From Gymnothorax reevesii (taxonomy: Eukaryota; Chordata; Actinopteri; Anguilliformes; Muraenidae): a stretch of 64,000 nt of DNA. Below, piece by piece: positions 35,276 to 46,449 of the stretch. The stretch covers positions 22,934,367-22,998,366 of the forward strand of contig CM056580.1 in assembly GCA_029721435.1 (NCBI GenBank). Direction: 5' to 3'. Each line of letters starts with the position of its first letter. Positions within the stretch are counted from its first letter, which is position 1. The position numbers were made by a program, and so were the translations under genes. The notes under the pieces were generated by a model. The model saw only the letters and a program-made list of their open reading frames with translations. It ran no database searches and was not told where the DNA came from.

Positions 35276-35991
35276 CAGTGGTTCTCAAACTCGTTCCTGG
35301 GGGACCCCTGTGTTGGTTGGTTTTTGTTCCAACCACACTGGCAATCTCAGTATTTTAACAAGATGTTAAATATCCAAACTAGGCGCTTATACTGTTGGAT
35401 TACTAATATTCTTCAATCACATCATGCCAGAATTGTCAATGTATGCAATGAAAAATGTATCTTCTATGGGCATGTAGTACTTACTGGATTAAATTCCAAA
35501 GAGTTGATTTCAATATACGTGAAGAAAGGTAACTATAACCAATGCAATTAAAGTCTGAAGTCAATCAGCAGGCTCTTAATTGGTATGTACACCTGGCCTT
35601 CATTCCTAACCATCAAGAGGATAATGATGCATGCAATAGCAACGCCAATGATAATGAGGCCCACCAGTTTTGTGGTGAAGTATCAGGTTAAAATAGCCCA
35701 TTATTGCGTATGCAATTAACAAAGTTACATGTTAAGTCATAATTAAGTTGGTAAGTTAATCTCATTGGTCTGTTACCTCTTTAATTTTTTGCAGATAGTG
35801 CAATGAGTACAATGTAAAATTAGTAATCTTGGGGGCATTTCAAAGCCATGTTTGGCATTCTGTAGATTAAGATGATAAATTACCTCTCCGAAGATCAACA
35901 GAACTTAATTAAGAAAAACTAATTGCTATTGTGGTTGCAATAAAAACCAGCATACACAGGGGTCCCCCAGGACTGAGTTTGAGAACAACGG
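35276..35991. mobile_element. Second hAT-like MITE nested in the first
   Basis: The left end CAGTGGTTCTCAAACTC and right end GAGTTTGAGAACAACGG are imperfect inverted complements. Next to them, CTGGGGGACCCCTGTGT pairs with the right-side ACACAGGGGTCCCCCAG. The flanking 8-mers are AAATAAAG (35268-35275) and AAGTAAAG (35992-35999), one mismatch. The 716-bp interior is non-coding. A fragment of the same family lies at 45863. Confidence 0.9.
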
Positions 35992-37175
35992 AAGTAAAGG
36001 ACTACAAAATCGCCTCCTATTAACCAATTAGGCAACTCTCAGAAAAAAACAAACCTCTTCCCATTTACTTTGCTTGATTGGCAATCAAATGCTTGATTCG
36101 TCTACTCTCTAAGTTGAATGAGTAGAGCTGTTTAGACTGCATGTGTGATTGATGCATTTCGAAATTTAAATGGCCATAGAACAGCAGATTTGCATGAACC
36201 TGATTTCGTGCAACTGATCATTTATATCTGACATTCACATTTCATGCTTTTGGGGAAGAGGAAAATTTTTTCCTAATTATTCAAGCTGGCATTCTTTCAA
36301 TCGAACACCGTAGCTCAGTTATGTTTTTCTGCTTTTCACCATCACATCTTAATCGCTGTAGGCCACTGAAATTGTTTGATTGTTATTGGGACCAAGTACA
36401 CGGGAGCAGATTTAGGGAAGGGCGGAGCACCTGCAATTTGCAAAATCTAAACTCGGGCTTCTTCCCGGCAGCATTTTAAATAGTTTAAAGCTGCTTCAGG
36501 TGTCACTGTTTAAACGCGTCTACTTTTCTTAGAGTTGCCTTCTGAAGTCCTTTACTTTGGCTCCGTTCTGCATGTCACCGAAAAATACTTACGCCAGTCA
36601 AGTTTTCTTCCCGAAGTGCTTATGATACAGAATTATTGTAGCAACAACCCCAGTGAGTGACTAGCAACTCCAGACTAGCTGCTGGCGAGCTGCCTGGGCT
36701 CACTAGGTAGCCAACTCATGTTATAACCACACGACTCAATACAGATGACAAACTAGTACACAAATTACCTTAATGTCAAACAACAAGAGTAACAAAATAA
36801 GCGGTGGCAGAAGTAGCAACAAAAGAGATATGGGCGAAGTTTTAATACTCTGAGAGAAGCACAGAGCCGTTGACGTGACCTCAGACTGATGAGTGAAAAC
36901 GGCAGTCTAAGAGTATGGGAGGGTCCCTAGTAATCCGAATAGACTGGCAAAGGAATTCACCAATCACACATAGTGACAGATAAATGAAGCATCCTTAAAG
37001 CTCACTCTAAATGGCTGTCTACCTCCGGCTGTGAATCAGTTGGATATCGCGTGTTTGCTGACAAATAATAGTAAATCAGTTTTTTATCTTGAGTTTTCAT
37101 TGGGGGGGCAGAGCTTTTCTCAGGGTGGGCACTGCCCACCCCCTGCCCCCCCTTGGCAACGCCCCTGCTACTGTC

Positions 37176-37480
37176 ACCAAAATGGTCACAGATTAAGCCA
37201 AAGTTTGTGTAGAGACATTTAGAAAGTCGTATATGAAGTCCATTTACTGACCTTTATTGTATCTTCTGTGACCTTTAAAGTTCACAATTGACATATTGAA
37301 TTTTCAATTACTTGTTTCACCAAAACTGATTCAGAGCTTAGGATTTCACTTAGGTCTTATAAATGTTGTGAACCTTTATTTGGTGACCTTGGCATTGTCT
37401 TTTAATGATTCGAATGTCAAACTTCACATGAAATTGTATCATCACTGTAAGACTACTTGCCAGTAAGCCCTTGGTCCTAT
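37176..37480 (+). repeat. ~145-bp AGGTCA half-site repeat, part 2
   Basis: The half-site array resumes after the hAT insertion with ACCAAAATGGTCACAGATTA, then AGAAAGTCGTATATGAAG and further degenerate units containing TGACCTTT and TGACCTTGG. It continues to about 37480, where the ~38-bp array starts again. Confidence 0.8.
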
Positions 37481-37496
37481 TTTTATGTTTTTGTTT

Positions 37497-38130
37497 TGCG
37501 AACTTTCATGAATGCAGTATGGGTTTAACTTAATTTCATGTTGGCATTGTATATATTTTGGTTTAGCATAATTTCATCTTCTCACTGTTCATATTTGGGT
37601 TTAGCATTATTCCATGTAGTTGCTGTGTGTATTTGTTTTCAGCAAAATTTCATGTAGTAACTGTGTATATTTGGGTTTAGCATAATTTCATTGTCGCTGT
37701 ATTTTTGGGTTTAGCATCATTTCATGTACTAGCTGTGTATATTTGGGTTTAACATAATTTCAGTTAGTCACTGTGTATATTTGGGTTTAGCAAAATTCTC
37801 GCACCGGGGCCCAGCGCCTCCACGCTACGCCACTGGGTCACTGTATATTTGGGTTTAGCATAATTTCATTCTCACTGTATTTTTGGGTTTCGCATAATTT
37901 GAAACATTGTGCATGTTTCAGTTTAGCATAATTTCATCTAGTCACTGTTTGTATTTTGTATTTTCATAATTTCATCTAGTTGCTGTGTATATTTGATTAA
38001 CTTAATTTTATGTAGTCACTGTGCATATTTGGGTGTATCATAATTTTTCGTAGTCATTGTGCATATTTGGTTTGTGAGGTTAGCATAATTTTATGGAAAT
38101 GGAGGCCAGCGCCTGGGCCTCCTCTTGTTA
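37497..38130 (+). repeat. Degenerate ~38-bp tandem repeat, block 2
   Basis: Same unit as at 32862-33350 (TGTATATTTGGGTTTAGC, ATAATTTCAT, GTAGTCACTG), about 14 imperfect copies. A GC-rich interruption at about 37800-37837 contains GGCCCAGCGCCTCC. A related GC-rich GGCCAGCGCCTGGGCCTCC closes the block at 38105-38123, suggesting a shared terminal module. Confidence 0.85.
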
Positions 38131-38344
38131 ATATAGGCTTGTGCATCACAGCTCAATAAGGGAAGACCTGTGGTGAACAGTGTAAGACAGAGCTTCAGCT
38201 CTGTTCAAGTCTAGGACTTAATTAAAGATTGAACATGTTTCATGTGGCCCACACCTCATGCAAGCCTAATGTTTAATCAAACGCAGCATAAAAATGTTTG
38301 TTACCTATAGACCCAATGAAAACCATTGTGTACCCCATGAAAGT

Positions 38345-38500
38345 CATCTATCCATTCATTTATACCTAGTTAGGGTATGAAGTTATGCTGGAACCTATCT
38401 TAGAATGCATTGGGCAGGAGCCTGGAATATACCTTGGACAATATATCGGAGGGCGCAAACATCACTTACATACAGTACTCTACACCATGAAACTAATGAG
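38345..38500. repeat. Degenerate teleost interspersed repeat
   Basis: CATCTATCCATTCATTTATA, then GCTGGAACCTATCTTAGAAT, GCATTGGGCAGGAGCC and GGAATATACCTTGGACAAT match in order the landmarks of a widespread fish repeat (usual form CATCCATCC..., GGTGCTGGAGCCTATCCCAG, GGCAGG..., ACACCCTGGACAGG). The copy is old and truncated. Confidence 0.6.
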
Positions 38501-38664
38501 ACATGTCAATTGCAGATCTTGAGACTGTAAGAGGAATAAATGAAAAATATTTAATATGGAATGAATTTATTTTTACATAACTTCTAATGCAATTATTTGT
38601 TTCCTGGTTGTGTCGGACAACCCAGTTCATTTTCAGTTTTGAGACACTATTGTTTTCTGTTATA

Positions 38665-40299
38665 CAATGCTATGAAAATGATTTCATCAATTCAATTTTA
38701 ATATTGAACAAAGGCAGCCTTAGAAAGTACAAAATGCAGTTTTTAAATGACAAATTCATTTACTGAAGGAAAAAAGCTATCCTATCCTAATTGGCCCTAT
38801 GTGAAAAAGTAGTCGCCCCCTTAGTTACTGAGTCAAACAATTAAACATATTTAATTTAAAATTAGTTTCATTTTCACCAGATACACCTAGGCGTGATTAC
38901 TGCAAGCCCTGTTAAATTTGAACATCCCTGAAATAGAAGCTGTCTGGCAGTATGAAGTTGACAAAAAGCAGCACGTAATGCTGCAATCCAAAAAAATTTC
39001 AAGAACAGATGAGATCCAAATTTGTTAATGACTATCAGCCTGGAAAGGGTTACAGAGCCATCACTGAGGGTCTGGGGATCCTGCAAACTGTGGTGAGAGC
39101 CAGATTTTCAAATAAAGAAAACTTTAAACAGTGGTGAAACCTCCAAGGAGAGACTAACCGACTAAAATTCCTCTGAGATTGCATCAGCTACTTATCCACT
39201 GATCACAAAAGAACCGAGACTAACACCTAAAGAACTGCAGGTCTCACTTGCCTCAGTTGACCCTTTATTGAATCTCAGGCCCGAGGGTGAGCCATCTGGG
39301 ATAATTGTGTTTTCATTCCAACAAGTATTTCGCTGCTTATGGGAACTACTTATTTATCGTTTGTAGGTGTGAGGACTCGGCAGCATTCTACCTGCTTAAG
39401 ACAGTTTATGAGGCAAATACCACAATGCTAGGGCTACTTCAAATTGTGTCGTTATAACTGATGGCCTGACTACACAGTCCCAAAGGTTTGATTGTATAAC
39501 CCAGTTCAGATTTACGAAAGATGTTCATACCTTGGTCGCGGTCTAGCAATCAATTAAGTTTTTAATCCCAATAACAGGCAGCCTGGACAAACGGCACTAA
39601 ATCGACTTTGATGTAGTAGTAGCTGCTGCATGTCTTAGTAAATTTCACTATAATTAGAGCCTTTTTTACTCCTGATGCAGTGCTGTAGATTTTACGGTAG
39701 CCTCCAGGCACATAATAAGTACACCCATTGGCAATTATGCTCAATCTAATGAAAATTACTTGTTATAGCTGATCAGCCTATCTACAATATATTAAGAATA
39801 TTGACTTTTTTTATTTGCACAGACAGCCAGTGGTCTAGAACTTCCAAAAGAAACAAAATAAAGGTTTTTGAGTGGCATAGTCAAAGTCCTGACTTGAATC
39901 TCACTGAGGTGCCTTGGCATGACCTCAGGCAGTTCATCCTTAAAAAACCGTTCAATGTGACCAAATTAAAACCATTCTGCAAAGATCATTGGGCCAAAAT
40001 TCCTCCACAACAAGGTTAAAGACTCATTGCCAGTAAACAAAAACATTTGTTTGCGGTTGTTGTCACCAAGGGTGGCACAACTACATATTAAATTAAGTAG
40101 GGTAATTATTTTTTGTCACATGGGTGATATAGGAAAATTCCTTCAGAAATGAAATGATCATTTAAAAGCTTAATTTTGTGTTTACTCATGTTGTCTTTGT
40201 CTTGTAATAACATAAGTTGGATGATCTGAAACATTTAAATATGACTAAGAAATGGAAATAGAGGAAATTGAGAAGGGGCACATACCTTTTCAGAGCACT
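38665..40299 (+). mobile_element. Degenerate Tc1-like element
   Basis: The left end is a decayed CAATGCTATGAAAATG and the right end ...CCTTTTCAGAGCACTA, both worn forms of the family CAGTGCTGTGAAAAAGTATT terminus. Internal landmarks shared with copies at 50383 and 54771 include TGTGAAAAAGTA, AAAAAGCAG, CTAACACCTAAAGAACTGCA and the AAAATGCAGTTTTTAAATGA word near the left end. The stretch from about 39270 to 39800 does not resemble the rest and may be an inserted sequence, though no target duplication was found. A transposase relic is annotated separately. Confidence 0.75.
39801..40019 (+). pseudogene. Tc1-like transposase C-terminal relic
   Basis: A 72-codon frame contains VFEWHSQSPDLNLTEVPWHD, a worn version of the W-SQSPDLNPIE-LW block that carries the third catalytic acidic residue of Tc1/mariner DDE transposases. 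The E of PIE is kept as E in LTE. The preceding catalytic domain and the N-terminal DNA-binding domains are missing or scrambled, so this is a dead fragment inside the 38665-40299 element. Confidence 0.8.
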
Positions 40300-40677
40300 A
40301 CACAGTTGGAAAATTGTTTGTGATGAATGTGTTCTGTCTCCTTTTGTGTAAGTTGTGTCTTGCTTTGTGGCCGTAGTGTGAAGTTGTGATTTATATGCTC
40401 TGTCCTAACCGCAGAGAGGAAGACACCTGTGATAAACTCAAGTTGTGGCTGCTAAACAGGGATCCATCCCATCTACTTTAGTTTAGTAAATTCATTCACT
40501 GAAGACATACTCTTTGGTCTTAGTTAAGATAGAGCTGAACTTCTGAGGATTTCCGGATTCTAAAAGATTGCAGCTTCGGTATATACAGTCTGAACTTTGA
40601 AAATATTTACCAAGTAGCGTGAAATTCACGCTTGGCCTCACTCTGTCTGCCTCTCCTCGTCTGTCCAGTTGTCTCAC

Positions 40678-40752
40678 GTTCTCTCTCTCACTCTCCCTCT
40701 CCCCCTATCCCCCTCTTCCCCCCCTCTCTCTCTCTTTCTCTCTCTCCAAATT
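40678..40752 (+). repeat. CT/CCC pyrimidine tract
   Basis: Mixed (CT)n and C-runs (CTCTCTCT, CCCCCTATCCCCC). Confidence 0.85.
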
Positions 40753-41162
40753 TTTTTCAGTGTACAATTCAAATTAGATTCACTAGCATGGCATATAGCA
40801 CTTGAGTGCATTTTATTGCTGAGACGCTGAAATGATACCAGCACTAACTGTGAAGGTAACCGTGATATTAAGGGGGTAGAGATGGGTGTTTATAAACAAT
40901 TAAACAGTGATGTATACAGAGTTCAGTGATAATGATTAGTAATAGATGCAAGAACAGTCATATAAACTGACCTACCTCTAGGTCTTTAGGAATGTTTTCC
41001 CACTGCAAGGTTATGATAGCCTTCCACACCGCTATACTGTAATGTCTTTTAGACTCATTTACCTGTCTGTGGGGGAGAGAGTATTTCAGACTTTATCTGG
41101 AATTATTGGTCTTTAAACTTTAATATACTTCAGGAGAAATGTATGTGCTGGATGTCTCCACC

Positions 41163-41285
41163 TGACTGGTTTTTCTTTCCTCCCTCTCTCCCTCTCTTCT
41201 TCCACTCTCCATCCCTCCTTTCTCTCCATCTTTTCCGCCCTCTCCCTCTCTGCCTCTGTCCTGCCCTCACGCTCCCTCACTGCAG
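41163..41285 (+). promoter_or_regulatory. Extended polypyrimidine tract and 3' splice site before the first visible SSBP exon
   Basis: More than 100 bases of nearly pure C/T (41165-41270) end in CTCACTGCAG, with the splice acceptor AG at 41284-41285. This is an unusually long pyrimidine tract for a single 3' splice site. Confidence 0.85.
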
Positions 41286-41358
41286 GTTAGCACTCTACGT
41301 GTATGAATATTTGCTGCATGTAGGAGCCCAGAAAACAGCTCAGACCTTCCTGTCAGAG
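41286..41358 (+). CDS. ssbp2/3: SSBP2/3-family exon (LisH start)
   Basis: This 73-nt exon supplies the last base of a Lys codon and then 24 codons starting [10 protein letters not shown] and ending TAQTFLSE. That is the LisH helix region of the SSBP2/SSBP3/SSBP4 transcription co-regulators, at about residues 20-44 of the usual ~360-390-residue proteins. In the known family this region dimerises the protein and binds LDB1, protecting LDB1-LIM complexes in the nucleus. The acceptor is CTGCAG|G, the donor GAG|GTAAGG, and the exon ends in phase 0. The residue after HVGAQK is Thr where human paralogues have Ser, a mild change. The initiator exon (the codons before LALYVY) is not visible upstream in this window, so the start of the protein cannot be given. 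The paralogue is uncertain. Confidence 0.95.
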
Positions 41359-43470
41359 GTAAGGGGTGGGTTTGTTATTTATGGCCTGAGGGCTGGGGGC
41401 GGGGGTGGGTGGCTGCACCCGTGGCGCTCCCCTCAGTCGCTGCTCTCCAGCTCGCCCGCTAATTGAATTACACACAGACGTAATGCTGAGCGGGCTGGAC
41501 GCACCCTTCTCTCAGTGTCCATCTAATGTTATTGGATGACTGTCGGAGCTCAGCTCCGCGGCAATGCTGTGCTGTAAAACCGCCGAGCCGGAGCATTACG
41601 AGCAAAAAAATGTATTTCTCGCCTTGTGTTGCCAGATCCTTCTTGATTCCTTGTCCATAATTACCCACCCTCTCATGTGCGATCAGGTCTTTTTCTTGTC
41701 TCCATTTAAACTCTGTTTTATTAGAGTGACTCCCATAAACTGTTTGAGGGGCAACACACAACTACTTGACTGTCTCAGAATTAAATGCTAAGCAAAATTT
41801 TGCCTGTTGTTCTACACCATTACTCAGTAACATTGTTCAACATTGTTCATCTTGTGCTATTTCTTTACAAATCTGGCAATTTATATTCCCAATCTATGGC
41901 ATTCTATGGTTATTACTGATTTGCGCACCAAGAATTTAAAGGAAACTGATTGCGAGCTCCTCTTTGGAAGTACGTTTGTACGCAGGAACTCACTTCAAGA
42001 AGTGTTTTCCGATTCAATATTCGAGCACCACACCATTGGCCAGAAGGTCTCCCACCTCCTATCGCTGGAATTGCTGACACTGACTGCAGAAGAATACAGG
42101 AAGCTGTGTTAGTGAGCACTCTGAAGTGCGCCTGGTACTCATGGAAGCTGGGTTTTTTTGTTTGGGAACACGAGGTGAAAATTCACACCTTGCAGATCCC
42201 TCCAGAGTTTCCAAAGATAGGCAGTGATTTAATAAGCAAAAGCAGGCTTCAGATTACTCCCAGGACTGTTCAACACTGGGCGTGTTTAGGCAGCTTGCAG
42301 TGGCCAAACTGCGGGCGAGGTGATAAGCAGCTGGTATGTTGACTCTTGACGGTTCGCAAGGCTTGCAATTGAATTAACCCATTTTAGATGATGCATTCTG
42401 GGTAATGTAGTTTTTAGTCACGCCAAAAAAAAAATTGTTGCCTTGAATGTGACCTGAATAGTCTCAGTTCCCCTGAACCCTTAGGGTAGTTCGCTCTTTT
42501 TGAGCAGGGGTGTGAAAGAAGCTGTCATGACTTTCATTCCGTCGTCACCTTTGGAAGTGCCAAGCATTTGGTACAGTAAAGTTAAATACAGTTTTATTGG
42601 GAACACCTATAACAGATTTTGTTGTTTCCTTTGGATAATTATTTTCTCCCTGGCAGTATTTTTTTTATGACTGAGATTGAAGGTAATATTACTGAGGTAA
42701 TATTTTCTCCCCCCTGTTTGAATGAGGTGATTAACTTACAAGCTACCTGACTACCTTACTGTAGATGGTCCGACTGACCGCTTGACTGTGCCCGGCTGAT
42801 TACCTGAATTACCAACTGATGCGATGATCATTGACTGACATTGTATGACTGTCTGGCAGACTTGATTAGCACACTTACTGACTTGCTGGCTGACAGGTAA
42901 ACTCTCTCTTGTGTCTAAAAGGAGTTCCTTTTTGTTCAACAACAGGACAGGCTGTTTTATGGGTTTACATGTGCATGTGGCTGCCTGCCTGCCTGCGTGT
43001 GTGCGTGTGTGTGTGGTTGATAAATGGAGTTTGAAATGCGTGTTATGCAGGATTGCAATTTTAATTGTGCTTTTTTGGCATGTCCAAGCAGTTGACATAG
43101 AGAGCGCAAACAAATAAAGACATGACGGAGGACAAGTGAAAAAAGAGGTCAAATCATTTGGCTCTTAGCCTTTTCCGGATTTAGAGTTGTTTTGAGAGAC
43201 TGAAGTGCAGCAGAAATTTAGAGGCATATTCTCATGTGAACACAGAAATGAGGAAAGAAGCAACAAATCCTGAGAATTCACACTTCCCCCTCTATTCAAA
43301 CTGGTCACATGACCTAAACAATCAAAAATACCTCACACAATATCCCATAGATTTTCTGCAAACGGCTGTCAGAAAAATGTGTATACCTCTGCATGCATTT
43401 TTGTAAGTGTTTGTTTGTGTATGTGTCTGTGTGAATATATGAGCCTGTGCTTGTCTGTATATGTGTGTGT
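41359..43470 (+). other. ssbp2/3: Intron between first and second visible SSBP exons, 5' part
   Basis: Begins with the donor GTAAGG. It holds a degenerate CTGA/ACTG-rich stretch (about 42740-42900) with many TGACTG/CTGACT words and a short TGTG patch near 43000. No further coding exon was found. The full intron runs 41359-46635. Confidence 0.6.
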
Positions 43471-43481
43471 GTCAGTGTGTA

Positions 43482-44019
43482 CAGTACTGTTCAAAAGTCT
43501 TCGGCACATTTAAAGCAATTTTGTACGGCAAGTATGCTTGCAAAAATGATTCAATTAATAGTTTATCAGAACTGTACTATACAGAGCTATAAACTGTTCA
43601 AAACTGAATCAAATCAAATATTTGGTTTGAATACCCTTGGCCAAAAAAATGTGGACACTGTCCTGTTGTGCTATAGCTTAATGAGACGATTGGCTTCCTG
43701 CTTGCTCCAGGCCGAGTGTAAAACTTGCCAGTGTTCTTCTGCAGACTGACTGTCTCACTTGTGTCTGTCCCTCCCAGTAATTGCAGACAGCCATGATGAT
43801 GTTGATATCAGGACTGTGTCCAGACTATATTGCCTGTTTCGGCTGTTTTTTAATGAAATGCAACCATTTATTTATGAAACTTCTCTTTAAATTAGCATTT
43901 GGAATTTCAAATTTACCTTTTATCTTCAGCAGCTCGAATGTGGAAAACAAAAAGTAAACATCTAAAGCAGATTTAAACTTTAAAAAGTTCAGGGTGCCTA
44001 AGACCTTTGCACAGTACTG
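43482..44019. mobile_element. Tc1-like MITE, copy 2
   Basis: A 538-bp element between TA dinucleotides (43480-43481 and 44020-44021). Ends are CAGTACTGTTCAAAAGTC and the inverted ...CTTTGCACAGTACTG. It shares internal order and many words with copy 1 at 19267-19801 (TATGCTTGCAAAAAT, TATAAACTGTT, AGACAGCCATGATGATG). A TG microsatellite (44020-44100) starts directly at its right edge, and another TG-rich stretch precedes it. Confidence 0.88.
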
Positions 44020-44099
44020 TATGTGTGTGTGTGTGTATGTGGTATGTGAGACGGTATTTGTGCCTCGGGCTGTGTTTGTGTGCGCGCGTGTGTGCGTAT

Positions 44100-45810
44100 G
44101 AATGCGTGTGCATCTGGGCGTGGGCATTTGCGACTGTCTGTATGCTTGTTTTTGGTTTTGTTCAACCAGGATAGAGGTTGCCACACCCTTGTTATTTGCG
44201 TAATTATGTTGGCTTTGTGGAGGAGTTCAGTAAATCAGGTTTACGGAGTTAACAAAGCGCAATGATGTCACTCCGTTGGCTCCTGAGTCACCCTAGTAAC
44301 ACAGTTGAAAAACAGGGAGTAATGTTACAAGTTTGAAGAGCGGAGACCAAGGTGAAGGCCAGTCAGTTCAGCGTGGTTAATTAGAAGGTCCAAAGGTTCG
44401 GCAGGAAGTGCTCATAAGAAGCCAGCTCACTTTACAGAAAAAATGTGTCGAGGACTGAAAATATCTGAAAACATCAAACTGTAGTCTAGGATAAACCATG
44501 ACAGTTTGTATTGACATCACTTTTATGGGAAAGTCATAATTCATCAGCGCTCCCTTACCCTCTATGGTCAGTATTGTCAATACTTTTGCTTTGAAGTGAT
44601 TTTAATAACGGTAATGCAGATCCTGAATTTAATTGAGCCTGATAAATACATGATCTGAAGGCACTTACTTATAACTGTGGTAGGAAGAGACAGTTCGCAT
44701 GCGATTACATATCTGTATGTGAGCATCATTGTGTTGCTTTGCAGAATGACTGACTGCAGTGAGAGCACTCTGGCCTAGAGCTGTAGATGTAAAGTGGCAC
44801 TCCGTTAATTGAGATGCATTGCTTTCTCTTTTGCCCATTCATGTCAGGAAGAACAGGTGACTAATTCAGTGTTAATGTTACATTATATACACACAGAGCA
44901 CGAGGCAGGTCAGCCCAAATAAATCAATGCGGTTAAGGGAACAAATGTATTTTAATGGCCGTCTGGACGAGCTCCAATATTCTAACTGTAAGGTTTTGTA
45001 CTGCCTCTTTCATAATTGCTTTTCTAATTACATCTCATTAAAGTGAATTGATCCTCCTGAATTTTTTTTCCTTTACCTGTGAGTGAGAACAAATTGCTGA
45101 GAGGCATTGAGCGGCTTTTGAACATAATGGGGTTACGCCACGGATCTCTCTTAGGTGCTTAAAGGTGAGGCTGGATCTACTAATTTCTCGGTAGTGAGAG
45201 AGTACAGAGGCGGAACGGGTGAGGGTCACGATAACAGGTGGTTTTATGGTTGAATCCCAGCTTTTATCTTGCCTCTGTAGCTTCAGCAGAGATATTTAAC
45301 CTGAATTTCTTCTTTAGATGCGCAGCTTTGGAAGTGAGCCATGTTTAAGATGGAAACTCAGAGTATTTGAAAAGGCCCTGGCCTAGTTCCCCTTACTGTA
45401 ATACTGAGGTGTCTCTGCCCCCTCAGATGATTCCCGTCATCTTAGGACTGAAAGCTTCAATTATTCTGCGAAAAAGTAGTGTCCGCAATGAGGTATCCGG
45501 CACTCACGTGGAACGGTGTTCGGCGCAGATACGGACACAGCTGGAACAGTGTATCTGTTCCTGACTCTCTGCATTTTCCCAGTCTTCCTGTGTGTGCCCA
45601 AGCTTTAGGGATTAAAAACCCAAGTCGATGGAAAGACAGAGGGCCGAGCTGCTGATCTTGGTTGTTGATTTAGGTGTGATGCAGAATGTCCACGCTGAGT
45701 CACTTAGACATGAACACTGCAGGGGTCTCTTCTCCTACTTCATCAAAGCCCTTTGTCACAGGCCGTTACACACATCGGCGATTCTCGCTTATCCCACATA
45801 TTCCTGTGTA
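44100..45810. other. Intronic DNA, no clear element
   Basis: No exon or transposon end is recognised. About 45005-45060 contains clustered homeodomain-type AATTA/TAATTG words (TTCATAATTGCTTTTCTAAT), and no low-complexity explanation is apparent. Confidence 0.45.
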
Positions 45811-45815
45811 ATATA

Positions 45816-46449
45816 CTCTGCTTAACAAATTTATTAGACCACCACCCAGTGTAAGGTTAGCGCAGTGGTTCTCAAATTCGGTCCTGGCGCCCCCCTGTGT
45901 ATGCTGGTTTTTGTTCCAGCCACAACTACAATTCTAGGAGTTTAAAAAGCTGTTACTTTGTCTTAATTAGCAGCATTCTATGTTTAGAGTAGTTATTTAC
46001 CATCTTTATTCGCATTTGGATGGACATATCCAGTCTGCTATGAAGAATAAAAACCCTTGAACATATTGTGCTTAATTGTTGTTATCCATGAATTTTATTG
46101 TTTTATAAAAAAGCTAAAAAAGTTTTTAAGCACATTAATTGATTAAGATGCCAAATAAGTTATTTTCTTGCATTGACCTACATAAACATAAAAATTAGTT
46201 TCGGTGGTTGAATGGAACCACTAAATGCAATGCAAGCTGTTATCAAGGCGGCCTTAACAAGGCCAAAGGAGGACATACCAAATACGGGGTTTTTTTTGTT
46301 TTTATGTGTAAATAAGGACTATTTAGTGGTTTCAGTTCATTATTTGCCAAAGAAATAATAAAATGATTTTTAGTTTTAAGCAAATTTCTTGAATATTTGT
46401 GTTTTCTGTTTTTTTATGACAGGTGGTCTAATAAAATTGTGAAGCACTG
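45816..46449. mobile_element. Tc1-like MITE with a hAT-like fragment inside
   Basis: The left end CTCTGCTTAACAAATTTA (followed by TTAGACCACC) and the right end GGTGGTCTAATAAAATTG (followed by TGAAGCACTG) form inverted ends next to TA (45814-45815, 46450-46451). No transposase is encoded. At 45863 a hAT-like terminus (CAGTGGTTCTCAAATTCGG) of the same family as 35276-35991 begins inside it, just 47 bp from the left end. Its right end is not recognisable, so that insertion is truncated or eroded. Confidence 0.8.

Larger units (their letters stand above)
34821..37167. mobile_element. Non-autonomous hAT-like transposon with exact 8-bp target duplication
   Basis: The left end CAGAGGCGTTACCAGG and right end CTTGGCAACGCCCCTG are imperfect inverted complements. 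Subterminal GGGTGGGCA and GGGGGGGCA words lie near both ends. The 8-mer CTACTGTC occurs directly outside each end (34813-34820 and 37168-37175), and the half-site repeat resumes in register after it. CA...TG ends plus 8-bp duplications are the hAT signature. No transposase frame is visible in 2347 bp. It carries an (AT)n tract and a second hAT-like insertion. Confidence 0.92.
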
